Below are positions 16,790 through 26,083 of a DNA stretch of 59,267 nt, in pieces; the stretch's first letter is position 1; each line of letters begins with the position of its first letter. Source of the stretch: Enterosoma sp964427595 (GTDB taxonomy: Bacteria; Bacillota_I; Bacilli_A; RFN20; CAG-288); assembly GCA_964427595.1 (NCBI GenBank), contig CAYRUQ010000005.1:1-59267 (forward strand), given 5' to 3'. The notes below the pieces were generated by a model. The model searched no databases and had not been told where the DNA came from. It saw nothing but the letters and a program-made list of their open reading frames with translations. A program made the position numbers and the translations under genes.

Positions 16790-16810
16790 TATTTCAATAC
16801 CTCTTTTCCA

Positions 16811-19435
16811 TCATTTAGAGTGCTTTTTAGCATATTCACTCTCACCGTAATAAGTTTTGAGATAGATCTCTTTAATCTCAGAGATAAGAGGATATCTGGG
16901 GTTAGCACCGGTGCATTGATCGTTGAAAGCATCTTCAGACATCTGGTCGAGGGTGGCGAGGAAGTCTTCTTCTTTAACACCAGCTTCTTTAATAGTCATA
17001 GGAAGTTCGATCTCTCTCTTCAAATCATCGATCTTAGCGAGGAGTTTCTCAAACTTATCTTCATCATTTTTACCACTTATGCCTAAAGATTCAGCGATCT
17101 CAGCATATCTTCTTAAGGTGTGAGGATACTTATATTGAGGGAAAGTTCCCATCTTGGTAGGTTTCTCTCCTGCATTAAACTTCATGACTTCATCAAGCAT
17201 CAAGGAGACACAGAAACCATGAGGGAGATGATGATAAGCACCGAGTTTATGTCCGCAAGAGTGGCAGATGCCTAAGAAAGCATTAGCGAAGGACATACCG
17301 GCGATAGTAGCAGCATGAGCCATGTGTTCTCTAGCTTCCGGATCGGCACCTAAATTCTTATAAGCTCTAGGTAAGTACTGGAAGATCTCAGCGATAGCTT
17401 CTTTAGCTAAAGCATCAGTGAAAGGAGTAGCATACATAGAAGCATAAGCTTCGATGCTGTGAGTGAGAGCATCGATACCAGAAGCTTTGGTGAGACCCTT
17501 AGGGATAGTGAGCATCAAATCAGAATCGATGATAGCCATGTTAGGTAAGAGTTCATAATCGGTGATAGGATACTTAGTTCCATCTTTCTCATCAGTGATG
17601 ACGGCAAAAGGAGTGACTTCACTACCGGTACCAGCAGTGGTAGGAACACAGACTAACATCGCTTTTTCACCCATCTTAGGGAAAGTAGCGACTCTCTTTC
17701 TAATATCCATGAAGTCCATAGCCATATCAGAGAAATCAACTTCAGGGTGCTCATAAAGAACCCACATGATCTTAGCAGCATCCATCGGTGAACCACCGCC
17801 TAAAGCGATGATGCAGTCAGGTTTGTAAGAGTTACAAAGTTTAGCACCTTCTTTAGCACAAGCTAAAGTAGGATCAGGTGCGACATCAGAGAAGACTTCG
17901 CATTGGATGCCGAGTCTAGTTAAAGGTTCAGAGACCTTCTTGCTCATGCCGGATTCATAGAGGAACTTATCGGTGACGATCAAAACTCTCTTCTTATCAT
18001 AGACTTTCTTCAGTTCCTCTAAAGCTGTCGCTAAACAGCCAGGCTTGAAGAAGATCTTATTAGGTGCTCTAAACCAAAGCATATTCTCTCTCCTTTTAGC
18101 AACTGTTTTGATGTTGATAAGATCATTGACACCGACATTATCAGAGACGGAATTACCACCCCATGAACCGCAACCTAAGGTGAGAGAGGGTTTAAGACGG
18201 AAGTTATAGATATCTCCGATACCACCCAAAGCGGAAGGAGTGTTGACTAAAAGACGGCAAGCTTTGAGTCGAGAAGCGAATTCTTGAATGTGATCTTTTC
18301 CTTTGATCTCATCAGCATAGATGTCAGCGGTGTGACCATATCCACCATCTTTGACTAATCTTTCAGCCTTATTTAAAGCATCAGCGAAATCTTCAGCTTT
18401 ATACATAGCTAAGACCGGGCAAAGTTTCTCGTGAGCGAATTCTTCAGAAGGATCAACCTTCTCGACTTCACCGATCAAAACCTTGGTGTCAGCAGGGACA
18501 GAGAAACCAGCCATCTCAGCGATAGTGGTAGCTTTCTGACCGACGATTTTAGCGTTGATACTACCATTGATGATGATCGTCTTTCTGATTTTATTAAGCT
18601 CATCTTTGCTTAAGAAATGAGCACCTCTGTTGATGAACTCGACTTTGAGTTCATCATAGATATCTTTTAAAGCGACGACTGATTGCTCAGAAGCACAGAT
18701 CATACCATTATCGAAAGTCTTGGAGTGGATGATTGAGGAAACAGCCATCTTGATATCGGCAGTACTATCGATGATCGTCGGAGCATTACCAGGGCCGACA
18801 CCGATAGCAGGTTTACCAGATGAATAAGCGGCGGTGACCATCCCAGGGCCACCGGTTGCTAAGATGCAATCACAAGACTTCATCAGTTGGTTGGATAATT
18901 GAATAGAAGGTTCTTCAATCCAAGCGATGATATCTTTAGGAGCACCAGCTTCAACAGCAGCGTCCAAGACGATTTTAGCAGCGTGAATCGTACAATTTTT
19001 AGCTCTAGGATGAGGTGAGAAGATGATGCCATTTCTCGTCTTTAAAGCTAAAAGAGATTTAAAGATAGCAGTAGCCGTAGGGTTGGTGGTAGGAACGATA
19101 CCAGCTAAGACGCCTAAAGGTTCAGCGATTTTCTCATAACCAGCATCATCGTCAGATTCGATGACTCCGCAAGTCTTAGTATCTCTGTAGGTGTTGTAGA
19201 TGTATTCAGCAGCGAAGTGATTCTTCATCACTTTATCTTCGACAATACCCATACCGGTCTCAGCAACAGCTTCTTTAGCGAGAGGAACTCTAGCTTTATT
19301 AGCAGCGATAGCAGCTGCTGCGAAGATGTGATCAACCTGTTCTTGTGTGAAAGTTGAATAAATCTGCTGGGCTTGACGAACTCTTTCGATGAGCTGTCCA
19401 AATTCACTAGCTTTTAACTTCTCTTCTTCTTCCAT
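16811..19435 (-). CDS. adhE: Bifunctional acetaldehyde-CoA/alcohol dehydrogenase AdhE
   Basis: AdhE reduces acetyl-CoA to acetaldehyde and then ethanol, regenerating NAD during fermentation, usually as long spirosomes. The 874-residue length is typical. The N-terminal aldehyde dehydrogenase half carries the catalytic Cys247 in FDNGMICASEQS. A linker near residue 450 leads to the iron-type alcohol dehydrogenase half, with the NAD motif GGGSPMDAAKIMW, PTTAGTGSEVTPFAVI and the metal-binding GICHSCGHKLGAYHHLPHG. The ATG at 19435 follows AAGGAGG. It has its own promoter and leads a two-gene unit with the APH-like kinase. Identification is firm. Confidence 0.97.
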   Translation of the reverse strand: MEEEEKLKASEFGQLIERVRQAQQIYSTFTQEQVDHIFAAAAIAANKARVPLAKEAVAETGMGIVEDKVMKNHFAAEYIYNTYRDTKTCGVIESDDDAGYEKIAEPLGVLAGIVPTTNPTATAIFKSLLALKTRNGIIFSPHPRAKNCTIHAAKIVLDAAVEAGAPKDIIAWIEEPSIQLSNQLMKSCDCILATGGPGMVTAAYSSGKPAIGVGPGNAPTIIDSTADIKMAVSSIIHSKTFDNGMICASEQSVVALKDIYDELKVEFINRGAHFLSKDELNKIRKTIIINGSINAKIVGQKATTIAEMAGFSVPADTKVLIGEVEKVDPSEEFAHEKLCPVLAMYKAEDFADALNKAERLVKDGGYGHTADIYADEIKGKDHIQEFASRLKACRLLVNTPSALGGIGDIYNFRLKPSLTLGCGSWGGNSVSDNVGVNDLINIKTVAKRRENMLWFRAPNKIFFKPGCLATALEELKKVYDKKRVLIVTDKFLYESGMSKKVSEPLTRLGIQCEVFSDVAPDPTLACAKEGAKLCNSYKPDCIIALGGGSPMDAAKIMWVLYEHPEVDFSDMAMDFMDIRKRVATFPKMGEKAMLVCVPTTAGTGSEVTPFAVITDEKDGTKYPITDYELLPNMAIIDSDLMLTIPKGLTKASGIDALTHSIEAYASMYATPFTDALAKEAIAEIFQYLPRAYKNLGADPEAREHMAHAATIAGMSFANAFLGICHSCGHKLGAYHHLPHGFCVSLMLDEVMKFNAGEKPTKMGTFPQYKYPHTLRRYAEIAESLGISGKNDEDKFEKLLAKIDDLKREIELPMTIKEAGVKEEDFLATLDQMSEDAFNDQCTGANPRYPLISEIKEIYLKTYYGESEYAKKHSK

Positions 19436-19461
19436 TTTGGACGCCTCCTTATACCTTGAAA

Positions 19462-19491
19462 ATTATAAAAGTTGATGCGTGTTTTTGTAAA
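19462..19491 (-). promoter_or_regulatory. adhE promoter
   Basis: On the minus strand TTTACA (19491-19486) and TATAAT (19467-19462) are 18 bases apart, about 27 bases before the adhE ATG. A proper Rex operator could not be made out nearby. Confidence 0.68.
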
Positions 19492-19605
19492 GCTAAAATA
19501 AGCAAAATAATAATATTTTTGTGTGTTTTGCTCACTTTGTGCGCAATTATCACTCAAAATAGCTGAATTTATGCGTAATCCTTCAGTAAATGTGCATTTT
19601 GAAAA

Positions 19606-19625
19606 GGCGTGCATTTCTGCACGCC
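19606..19625 (-). terminator. Terminator of the GH2 gene
   Basis: GGCGTGCA (19606-19613) pairs perfectly with TGCACGCC (19618-19625), with CTTTTC following on the minus strand, 16 bases past the stop. Confidence 0.8.
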
Positions 19626-19641
19626 GGATAGAGGACAAATA

Positions 19642-21576
19642 TTACTTCTTTTTCTTCTCCCAACTCATCGAATTACCAGTCTTAACGATATAAGCGGGAT
19701 CTTTCTGATCAACTTTGTTGATAGTCATCTCTTCAGAGAAAGAACCAGCTTCAACTTTGATCTGGTTAGCACCTTTATGTAAAGGAAGCTTGAAGTTGAA
19801 GATCTTATCAGCTTTTAAAGTCTTCACTTTCTTTCCATCGTGATAAAGAGTGACTTCGTCAAGGGTGGAATAGACTTTGATAAGAGTCGTCTTCTCATGT
19901 CTATTGATATATCTTTGTGAGCAGAGATGGATGAATTGCTCATCACTCCAGAAAGCTTTATAAAGATAGAAGGCATCCTTCTTCACTTTACGATCAAAAG
20001 TGACGAGTCCCTTATGATTCTTACCGGCATCATCACCTTGGTTTCTTCCATCAGAACCGAAATCAAACATGTTCCAAATGTGAGTAGCCCACAGATAAGG
20101 ATGTTTCTTAAAGCATTTGATCAAATGTTCATGGTAGATGCACTGATATTCTTCGGTGTTATCTAATCTCTTAGGTTTAGCTGAGTGGAGATTAGGCATA
20201 CCCTCAGCACCATATTCGGAATAACCTAAACATCTCTTAGGATAGATCAAGTGGAAGAAAGAGATCCAAAGGTTGTTGAGGAAGAAGAAAGGAACATACC
20301 AACCTAAATATAAGTTCCAAGAGACGACATCAGTGATATGAGCTGTCTTATCAAAAGGAGCAGCCATCGCATAGCAAGCAAGAGTCGTCTTTCTTGTCTT
20401 ATCAAGGCTATGGACGAGGTTGTTGAGCTTCTTATTTAAAGCTAACATCTCCTTCTTATATTTTCTGACCATCGTGATCTCATTTGAGATACCCCAAACG
20501 ACGATAGAAGGATGATTGTATTGTTGATAAACGAGCTCTTTCATCTGAGAAATGGCATTTTCATCACCATCTTTTAAGTGTTGAGAGATATACGGAATCT
20601 CAGCCCAGACAATCATTCCATATTTATCACAAAGATCATAGAAGTAATCATCATGTTGATAGTGAGCTAAACGGATGGTATTAGCACCGACTTCTCTGAT
20701 CAAAGCCATGTCTTCATCATGCTCAGCTTTAGTCAGTGCATTTCCTAAATGAAGTCTATCTTGATGGCGAGAGACACCATGAAGTGGATAAGGTCTTCCG
20801 TTTAAGAAGAAACCTTTGCGAGGATCGATACGGAAACTTCTCACACCAAAGTTGGTAGAAATTTCATCTAAAACTTCACCAGTTTCTGAGACTAAAGTAG
20901 CGACAGCTTTATATAAGTATGGGTCTTTAACGCCATTCCAAAGATGAACATCAGAAATAGAAATCAATTCTCCATTGGAGTTTTCAGCGATCTTGACTCC
21001 GTCAGCATCATAAATAGCGACATTGACTGCCTTTTCACTCTTGGTATAAGCGGTGATGGTGACATCGGCATCTTTTCCTTTGATGACGCTATCAACCTTG
21101 ATACCTTTAGCACCGAAATAGTCGAGATCAAAATGTTCTTTATTGACAATGATGAAATTGACATCTCTATAAATGCCACCATAGAAAGTGAAATCCGCCT
21201 TCTGAGGATAAACTCTTTCATTTTTTGCGTTATCAGCGATAACCTTCAGCACATTTTTAGAATCTTTATCTAAGAAAGAAGTGAGGTTGAATCTGAAGGT
21301 AGAATAACCACCATCATGATTACCGACTAATTGATCATTTAAATAAACTTCTGCAGAAGAATTAACGCCCTTAAACTCAACATATAATTCTTCATCAACA
21401 TCTAATGTAGGAGCATCAAACTCATAAGTGTAAGTGGCTTTGCCCCTATAATAATCATCTCCGCCATCCTGCCCGTCTTCACCATTCCAGGTATGAGGAA
21501 TGGTTATAGCAATAGTCTCATCAGTCAGTGGATCTGTAAATTTCCATCCTTGATTGATGTTGGTGGTGTTTCTCAT
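19642..21576 (-). CDS. Glycoside hydrolase family 2 enzyme, probably beta-glucuronidase
   Basis: The 644-residue protein shows the three GH2 parts: a jelly-roll sugar-binding domain (INQGWKF, IPHTWN, FKGVNSSAEVYLND), an Ig-like middle, and a barrel from FGVRSF onward with LHGVSRHQDR, the acid/base Glu in VVWGISNE and the likely nucleophile Glu in GYSEYGAEG. Near the end, KNHKGLVTFDR contains an Asn-x-Lys pattern like the one that recognises the glucuronate carboxylate in known glucuronidases. That, plus the neighbouring glucuronate pathway, favours beta-glucuronidase. Overall wording is also compatible with beta-galactosidase. No signal peptide is visible, so it probably acts in the cytoplasm on imported glucuronides. 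ATG 21576 follows AAAGGAG. Confidence 0.82.
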   Translation of the reverse strand: MRNTTNINQGWKFTDPLTDETIAITIPHTWNGEDGQDGGDDYYRGKATYTYEFDAPTLDVDEELYVEFKGVNSSAEVYLNDQLVGNHDGGYSTFRFNLTSFLDKDSKNVLKVIADNAKNERVYPQKADFTFYGGIYRDVNFIIVNKEHFDLDYFGAKGIKVDSVIKGKDADVTITAYTKSEKAVNVAIYDADGVKIAENSNGELISISDVHLWNGVKDPYLYKAVATLVSETGEVLDEISTNFGVRSFRIDPRKGFFLNGRPYPLHGVSRHQDRLHLGNALTKAEHDEDMALIREVGANTIRLAHYQHDDYFYDLCDKYGMIVWAEIPYISQHLKDGDENAISQMKELVYQQYNHPSIVVWGISNEITMVRKYKKEMLALNKKLNNLVHSLDKTRKTTLACYAMAAPFDKTAHITDVVSWNLYLGWYVPFFFLNNLWISFFHLIYPKRCLGYSEYGAEGMPNLHSAKPKRLDNTEEYQCIYHEHLIKCFKKHPYLWATHIWNMFDFGSDGRNQGDDAGKNHKGLVTFDRKVKKDAFYLYKAFWSDEQFIHLCSQRYINRHEKTTLIKVYSTLDEVTLYHDGKKVKTLKADKIFNFKLPLHKGANQIKVEAGSFSEEMTINKVDQKDPAYIVKTGNSMSWEKKKK

Positions 21577-21610
21577 CGATAAGCTTTCTCCTTTGTTTTA
21601 AAGTAGCTTA

Positions 21611-21640
21611 AGAATACAACCATTTGAAAGCGATTGCAAT
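21611..21640 (-). promoter_or_regulatory. GH2 promoter overlapped by a cre-like and an ATTGCAAT site
   Basis: On the minus strand TTGCAA (21639-21634) and TATTCT (21616-21611) are 17 bases apart. The plus-strand sequence TGAAAGCGATTGCA (21625-21638), close to a cre box, and ATTGCAAT (21633-21640) both overlap the -35. A shared motif, TTTGAAA, 3-4 bases, ATTGCAATTT, occurs here and upstream of uxuA. Confidence 0.55.
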
Positions 21641-21646
21641 TTATTA

Positions 21647-22438
21647 TTAGTTATTACTATTTTTCTTATTTAAGCTAAGTATCTTTATATATTCCCTATA
21701 AAAAGTTGAATAGTTTTCGAATCCATATTGTTCAGCAGCGACAGTCTTTTTAACACCGCTTAAGATTAGTCGATGAGCAGCGATGATTTTCTTTGAACGA
21801 ATGTATTGCATGATCGAAGTGTTCATGTATTTTTTGAAGCAATTGGAAAGATAAGATTTGGAGAAATAGAAGTGATTACAAAGATCCTCTAATGAGATAT
21901 TTTCTTTGAGATGAACATCGATGTAATCGATCACGGATTTGATGATTTGATTCTGTTTAATATTTAACTTGTTCTCTGTCAACTTCTCAGAATCATTGAA
22001 GAGATAGACGAGAATCTTGATCAGTTCAGAAATACAGAGAGCATATTTCTCTTCATCAGATGCAAATTGATTACAATACTCTTCCAAAGCAGAGAAATTT
22101 AAAAAATATTTCATCGATTCCGTTTTGAAATTTGAAACCAATTTAATTCTTTCTGCTAAAAATGATGGTATTATATCGTCTGGAAATTTAAGAACAAACC
22201 TTTCATAAGGTTGATTGAGATTACAAACTGCAAAATGAAATTTACCGCTAGGGATAATGACGATATCGCCAGGCGATAATTTACGGCTTTCTGACTCCAC
22301 ATGATAGTCGACATCCCCTTTTACAAAGAAGAGAATTTCGTTGAAATAATGCATATGTCGAGAGAAACTTTCGCTCGGCTTAGTGCTACTATCAATCTTG
22401 TGTGAAAAGTCAATATCCTTATAAGCAAAATTAAACAT
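21647..22438 (-). CDS. AraC-family transcription regulator
   Basis: The 263-residue protein has an N-terminal cupin sensor domain (HYFNEILFFVKGDVDYHV, LSPGDIVIIPSGKFH, residues about 25-85) and a C-terminal double helix-turn-helix (ISLEDLCNHFYFSKSYLSNCFKKYMN, VAAEQYGFENYSTFYREY). It lies between the GH2 gene and the divergent uxuA operon and is the obvious candidate for their hexuronate-responsive activator. Its own promoter may be the minus-strand TATAAT at 22598-22593 in the shared intergenic region. The inducer is not known. Confidence 0.87.
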   Translation of the reverse strand: MFNFAYKDIDFSHKIDSSTKPSESFSRHMHYFNEILFFVKGDVDYHVESESRKLSPGDIVIIPSGKFHFAVCNLNQPYERFVLKFPDDIIPSFLAERIKLVSNFKTESMKYFLNFSALEEYCNQFASDEEKYALCISELIKILVYLFNDSEKLTENKLNIKQNQIIKSVIDYIDVHLKENISLEDLCNHFYFSKSYLSNCFKKYMNTSIMQYIRSKKIIAAHRLILSGVKKTVAAEQYGFENYSTFYREYIKILSLNKKNSNN

Positions 22439-22602
22439 ATGTAATAGACAATAGTAATTATAATGAATAGAAAAGATTTTTCAACTGAAAGGAATAACTT
22501 CTGTTGAATACGTCTCCTTTTTTACCATTGTTTGATGCTGAAAAACATGTATGCGTAACACAAATAAGTGAGCTACAGAATAAGCCCTTTCAATTATACA
22601 CG

Positions 22603-22660
22603 AATTGCAATGTTTTTGAAAAATAATTGCAATTTGTTTTCTTGTGAACTCGCCTATAAT
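22603..22660 (+). promoter_or_regulatory. uxuA promoter region with a 22-bp-spaced ATTGCAAT repeat
   Basis: AATTGCAAT occurs at 22603-22611 and 22625-22633, exactly 22 bp (two helical turns) apart in the same direction, the usual geometry of AraC-family sites. The second copy lies against the poor -35 region of a perfect TATAAT (22655-22660), as expected for an activated promoter. The rest of 22439-22710 holds no open frame I can support. Confidence 0.6.
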
Positions 22661-22710
22661 TAATAGGTATAGAATTATATAAATAGGTTTAAGACCTGAA
22701 AGGAGTCGAC

Positions 22711-23757
22711 ATGAAACTTACCTTCCGTTGGTACGGTGAGACTGACAGCATTCCGTTAGACTACATCCGTGAAATTCCTGGGATGACCGGAGTTGTCACC
22801 GCTCTTTATGATGCTAAGCCGGGACAAGTTTGGAGCGAAGAATCTTTGAAGAAACAGAAGAGTCTTTGCGAAGAAAAAGGCCTCGAGATGGAGGTCATCG
22901 AATCCATCCCTGTCAGTGAAGACATCAAGCTTGGTAAACCTAACAGAGATGAACTCATCGAAAACTATGCTAAAAACATTGAGTTAGTCGCCAAATATGG
23001 TGTCAAATGTGTCTGTTATAACTTCATGCCCGTCTTCGATTGGTTAAGAACTACGATGCATTACAAAAATGCTGATGGTTCTGACTCACTCGCTTACATC
23101 TATGAAGACTTCCTTAGATGTGATCCTAAGAATCTTCACTTACCTGGTTGGGATGAGAGTTATTCTCAAGATGAATTACAAGCTCTTCTTAACGAATACA
23201 ATAATGTCTCTCATGAACAACTCTTCGAGAATCTTGTCTACTTCTTAAACAAAATAATCCCTGTTTGTGAAAAGTGTGATGTCAACATGGCTATCCATCC
23301 AGATGATCCGCCGTGGGATGTCTTCTCTCTTCCGAGAATCATCTCCAACGAAGAAGATCTCGACCGCCTCTTTAAAGCTGTTCCTAGCACGAGAAATGGT
23401 CTCACGCTCTGCACAGGATCACTTGGTGCTTCAAGACACAATGACTTGATTCACATGGCTGGTAAGTATGCTGCTTTAAATCGTGTCCACTTCGCTCACT
23501 TGAGAAATGTTAAATATCTCGGTGATCACGACTCCTTTGTTGAAGCTGGCCACTATAGCAAGATGGGTTCTTTAGATCTCGCTAGAATCGTTCAAGCTTT
23601 AGTTGATAATGGCTTTGATGGTTATGTGAGACCTGATCATGGTCGTAACATCTTCGGTGAGGATGGAAAACCCGGATATGGTCTCTTCGATAGAGCCTTA
23701 GGTGCCACTTACATCAATGGTCTCTTCGAGATGGCTGAGTTGAATAAGAAGAAATAA
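22711..23757 (+). CDS. uxuA: D-mannonate dehydratase UxuA
   Basis: UxuA dehydrates D-mannonate to 2-keto-3-deoxygluconate in glucuronate breakdown. The 348-residue protein opens with the typical MKLTFRWYGETDSIPLDYIRQIPGM-like pattern and contains VYNFMPVFDWLRT-like text, MAIHPDDPPWDVFSLPRI, LCTGSLGA and RPDHGR, the metal- and substrate-binding segments of the xylose-isomerase-like barrel. ATG 22711 follows AGGAGTC. It is the first gene of the five-gene hexuronate operon, with uxuB following 15 bases later. Confidence 0.96.
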   Translation: MKLTFRWYGETDSIPLDYIREIPGMTGVVTALYDAKPGQVWSEESLKKQKSLCEEKGLEMEVIESIPVSEDIKLGKPNRDELIENYAKNIELVAKYGVKCVCYNFMPVFDWLRTTMHYKNADGSDSLAYIYEDFLRCDPKNLHLPGWDESYSQDELQALLNEYNNVSHEQLFENLVYFLNKIIPVCEKCDVNMAIHPDDPPWDVFSLPRIISNEEDLDRLFKAVPSTRNGLTLCTGSLGASRHNDLIHMAGKYAALNRVHFAHLRNVKYLGDHDSFVEAGHYSKMGSLDLARIVQALVDNGFDGYVRPDHGRNIFGEDGKPGYGLFDRALGATYINGLFEMAELNKKK

Positions 23758-23772
23758 TTGAGGAGAAAAACA

Positions 23773-24633
23773 ATGAAATATGAAGAATTGCCTCTTGGCG
23801 TCAAATTAGATAACAAAGTCGTAGTAGTCACCGGTGCTGGCGGTGTCATCTGTTCTGCTATCAGCAAAGCCTTAGCAGCTGCTGGTGCTAAAGTCGCTGT
23901 CTTAGATCTCAAGTTAGAAGCTGCTCAAAAGGTAGCTGAAGAGATCAATGCTGATGGTGGTGTCGCTGTCGGTTACTCAGCTAACGTCTTAGATAAAGAT
24001 TCTCTTATCGCTGCTCACAAAGCTATCAATCGTGATTTAGGTTCTGTTGATTTACTAGTCAATGGTGCTGGTGGAAATAACGCCCGTGCTAACACCGATA
24101 AAGAATATTACAGCCCTGGTGACATCGATGATTCTGAACTGAAGACTTTCTTCAATCTTGATTCCGATGGCATCCAATTCGTCTTCAATCTCAACTTCTT
24201 AGGCACTCTCTTACCTACTCAAGTCTTCGCTAAAGATATGTTAGGAAAGAAAGGTTGCTCCGTCTTAAACGTCTCCAGCATGAACGCCTTCACTCCTTTG
24301 ACTAAGATCCCTGCTTATTCTGGTGCTAAAGCTGCTGTCAGCAACTTCACCAAATGGTTAGCCGTTCACTTCTCCAAAGTCGGTATCAGAGTCAACGCTA
24401 TCGCTCCTGGCTTCTTAGCTACTGCTCAAAACAAAAATCTTCTTTTCAACGCTGATGGTACTCCTACTGCGAGAACTGGCAAGATCATCGCTGCCACTCC
24501 TATGGGAAGATTCGGTGAACCTGATGAACTCCTCGGCGCTACCTTATTCCTCCTCTCCGAAAAAGCTAGCTCCTTCATCACCGGTGTCGTCCTTCCCATC
24601 GATGGCGGTTTCTCTAGCTATGCTGGTGTCTGA
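23773..24633 (+). CDS. uxuB: D-mannonate oxidoreductase (short-chain dehydrogenase type)
   Basis: The 286-residue protein is a short-chain dehydrogenase with the NAD-binding GAGGVICSAIS near residue 22, NGAGG, and the catalytic Ser...Tyr-x-x-x-Lys set (NVSSMN and YSGAKAAVSNF), ending in LPIDGGFSSYAGV. In Bacillota an SDR enzyme of this kind converts fructuronate to mannonate, and its place between uxuA and uxaC supports that role. An in-frame TTG at 23758 lies inside the GAGGAG ribosome site, so ATG 23773 is the start. The stop shares its A with the next ATG (TGATG). Confidence 0.93.
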   Translation: MKYEELPLGVKLDNKVVVVTGAGGVICSAISKALAAAGAKVAVLDLKLEAAQKVAEEINADGGVAVGYSANVLDKDSLIAAHKAINRDLGSVDLLVNGAGGNNARANTDKEYYSPGDIDDSELKTFFNLDSDGIQFVFNLNFLGTLLPTQVFAKDMLGKKGCSVLNVSSMNAFTPLTKIPAYSGAKAAVSNFTKWLAVHFSKVGIRVNAIAPGFLATAQNKNLLFNADGTPTARTGKIIAATPMGRFGEPDELLGATLFLLSEKASSFITGVVLPIDGGFSSYAGV

Positions 24634-26057
24634 TGATGAAACAATTTAATGATCAGGATTTCATGCTCACTACTGATACAGCTAAGAAACTGTATCACGA
24701 AGTAGCAGAAAACCTGCCCATCTTCGATTTCCACTGCCATCTTCCTATCGAAGAGATTTATGCTGATAGAACTTATGATTCAATCACTGATCTTTGGTTA
24801 GTCGAAAAACAAAATGGTAAATGCTTCGGTGATCACTACAAATGGAGATTGATGAGAGCTCATGGTGTAAAGGAAGACTACATCACTGGTGATGCCCATA
24901 AGAAAGAGAAATTTCTCAAATGGGCAGATACTCTTCAAAACGCTTTCCTCAATCCTCTTTATCACTGGTCTCATCTTGAGCTGAAGAAGTATTTCGATAT
25001 CAATTATCCTTTAAATGCATCTAACGCAAGTGAGACTTATGACTTATTAAATGAGAAACTCAAATCTCTCTCCGTCAGAAAATTGATCGTCAACTCTAAT
25101 GTCCACTCCCTCTACACCACTGATGATCCTCTCTCTGATCTTCATTATCATCAACTCTTAAAGCAAGATAAGACCTTTAAAGTCACAGTCAATCCCGCTT
25201 TTAGAGCTGATAACTTCCTCAAGATTTATGCTCCTACTTTCAAAGACTATATCAACAATCTTGCTGAAGTGGTCGGTCATCCCATCAATTCATTATCTGA
25301 ACTTGAAAATGCTTTAGAAGCTAGACTTGCTTATTTTGAAGAAAATGGATGTAGAGCTTTCGATGTTTCCTTCGAAGATTTCTTATATGAAAGAAAAAGT
25401 GATGAAGAAGCTGATCAAGTCCTCAAAAAAGCCTTGAATGGTGAGACATTAACTCAAAATGAAATAGCCATCTATCAAGCTTGGATCCTCAACTTCTTCG
25501 GAAAAGGATGCTATAAACATCATTTTGTCATGCAATATCACATCAAAGCTAAGAGAAATCTCAACACTCATGCCTTTGAAACTCTCGGTGCTGATACTGG
25601 TTATGATGCTATCTCTGATACCGATCTCATCCACGCTCTCACTAAAGCCTTAGATGACTTAGAAAAAGAAGATTCTCTTTATAAGACCATCCTCTATCCT
25701 TTACAACCCAGCGATTATGAGACTGTCTTAGCGATGTCTGGATGCTTCCAAAAAGCTCCTTATCAAGGTAAGATTCAATTCGGAGCTGCTTGGTGGTTCA
25801 ACGATCATAGAGACGGTATGGAAAAACAGATGAGAACCTTAGCTGATTATTCTCTTCTTCCCCATTTTGTCGGTATGCTCACTGATTCAAGAAGCTTCTT
25901 AAGTTATGCTAGACACGATTACTTCCGTAGATTACTCTGTAATCTCATAGGTGAAACTGTTGAGAAAGGCGAGTATCCTAATGATGAGGAATTCTTGAAG
26001 AAAATGGTCGCTGATATCAGTTTCTACAACGCAGAGAATTTCTTCACCAAGGATTAA
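24633..26057 (+). CDS. uxaC: Glucuronate isomerase UxaC
   Basis: UxaC interconverts glucuronate and fructuronate, the first step of the pathway. The 474-residue length fits. Near residue 30 it has IFDFHCHLPIEEI, an HxH metal site of the amidohydrolase-like superfamily, then WRLMRAHGV, and later HYHIKAKRN-like text, FGAAWWFNDHRDGMEKQM, and FVGMLTDSRSFLSY with RHDYFRR, all family hallmarks. Two ATG codons in tandem (24633 and 24636) are possible; the first overlaps the uxuB stop. Translation coupling with uxuB is likely. Confidence 0.96.
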   Translation: MMKQFNDQDFMLTTDTAKKLYHEVAENLPIFDFHCHLPIEEIYADRTYDSITDLWLVEKQNGKCFGDHYKWRLMRAHGVKEDYITGDAHKKEKFLKWADTLQNAFLNPLYHWSHLELKKYFDINYPLNASNASETYDLLNEKLKSLSVRKLIVNSNVHSLYTTDDPLSDLHYHQLLKQDKTFKVTVNPAFRADNFLKIYAPTFKDYINNLAEVVGHPINSLSELENALEARLAYFEENGCRAFDVSFEDFLYERKSDEEADQVLKKALNGETLTQNEIAIYQAWILNFFGKGCYKHHFVMQYHIKAKRNLNTHAFETLGADTGYDAISDTDLIHALTKALDDLEKEDSLYKTILYPLQPSDYETVLAMSGCFQKAPYQGKIQFGAAWWFNDHRDGMEKQMRTLADYSLLPHFVGMLTDSRSFLSYARHDYFRRLLCNLIGETVEKGEYPNDEEFLKKMVADISFYNAENFFTKD

Positions 26058-26083
26058 TTTAAAAATTAGAAAGAAGGTTTGCT

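Noticed and set aside
19501..19560. Possible Rex (redox) operator upstream of adhE, around TTGTGTG...GCTCAC
   Set aside because: The half-sites cannot be aligned to TTGTGA-N6-TCACAA at the correct spacing without several mismatches.
19414..19638. A 74-residue frame overlapping the adhE start and its promoter
   Set aside because: It covers the adhE promoter and ribosome site, and its sequence has no protein-like features.
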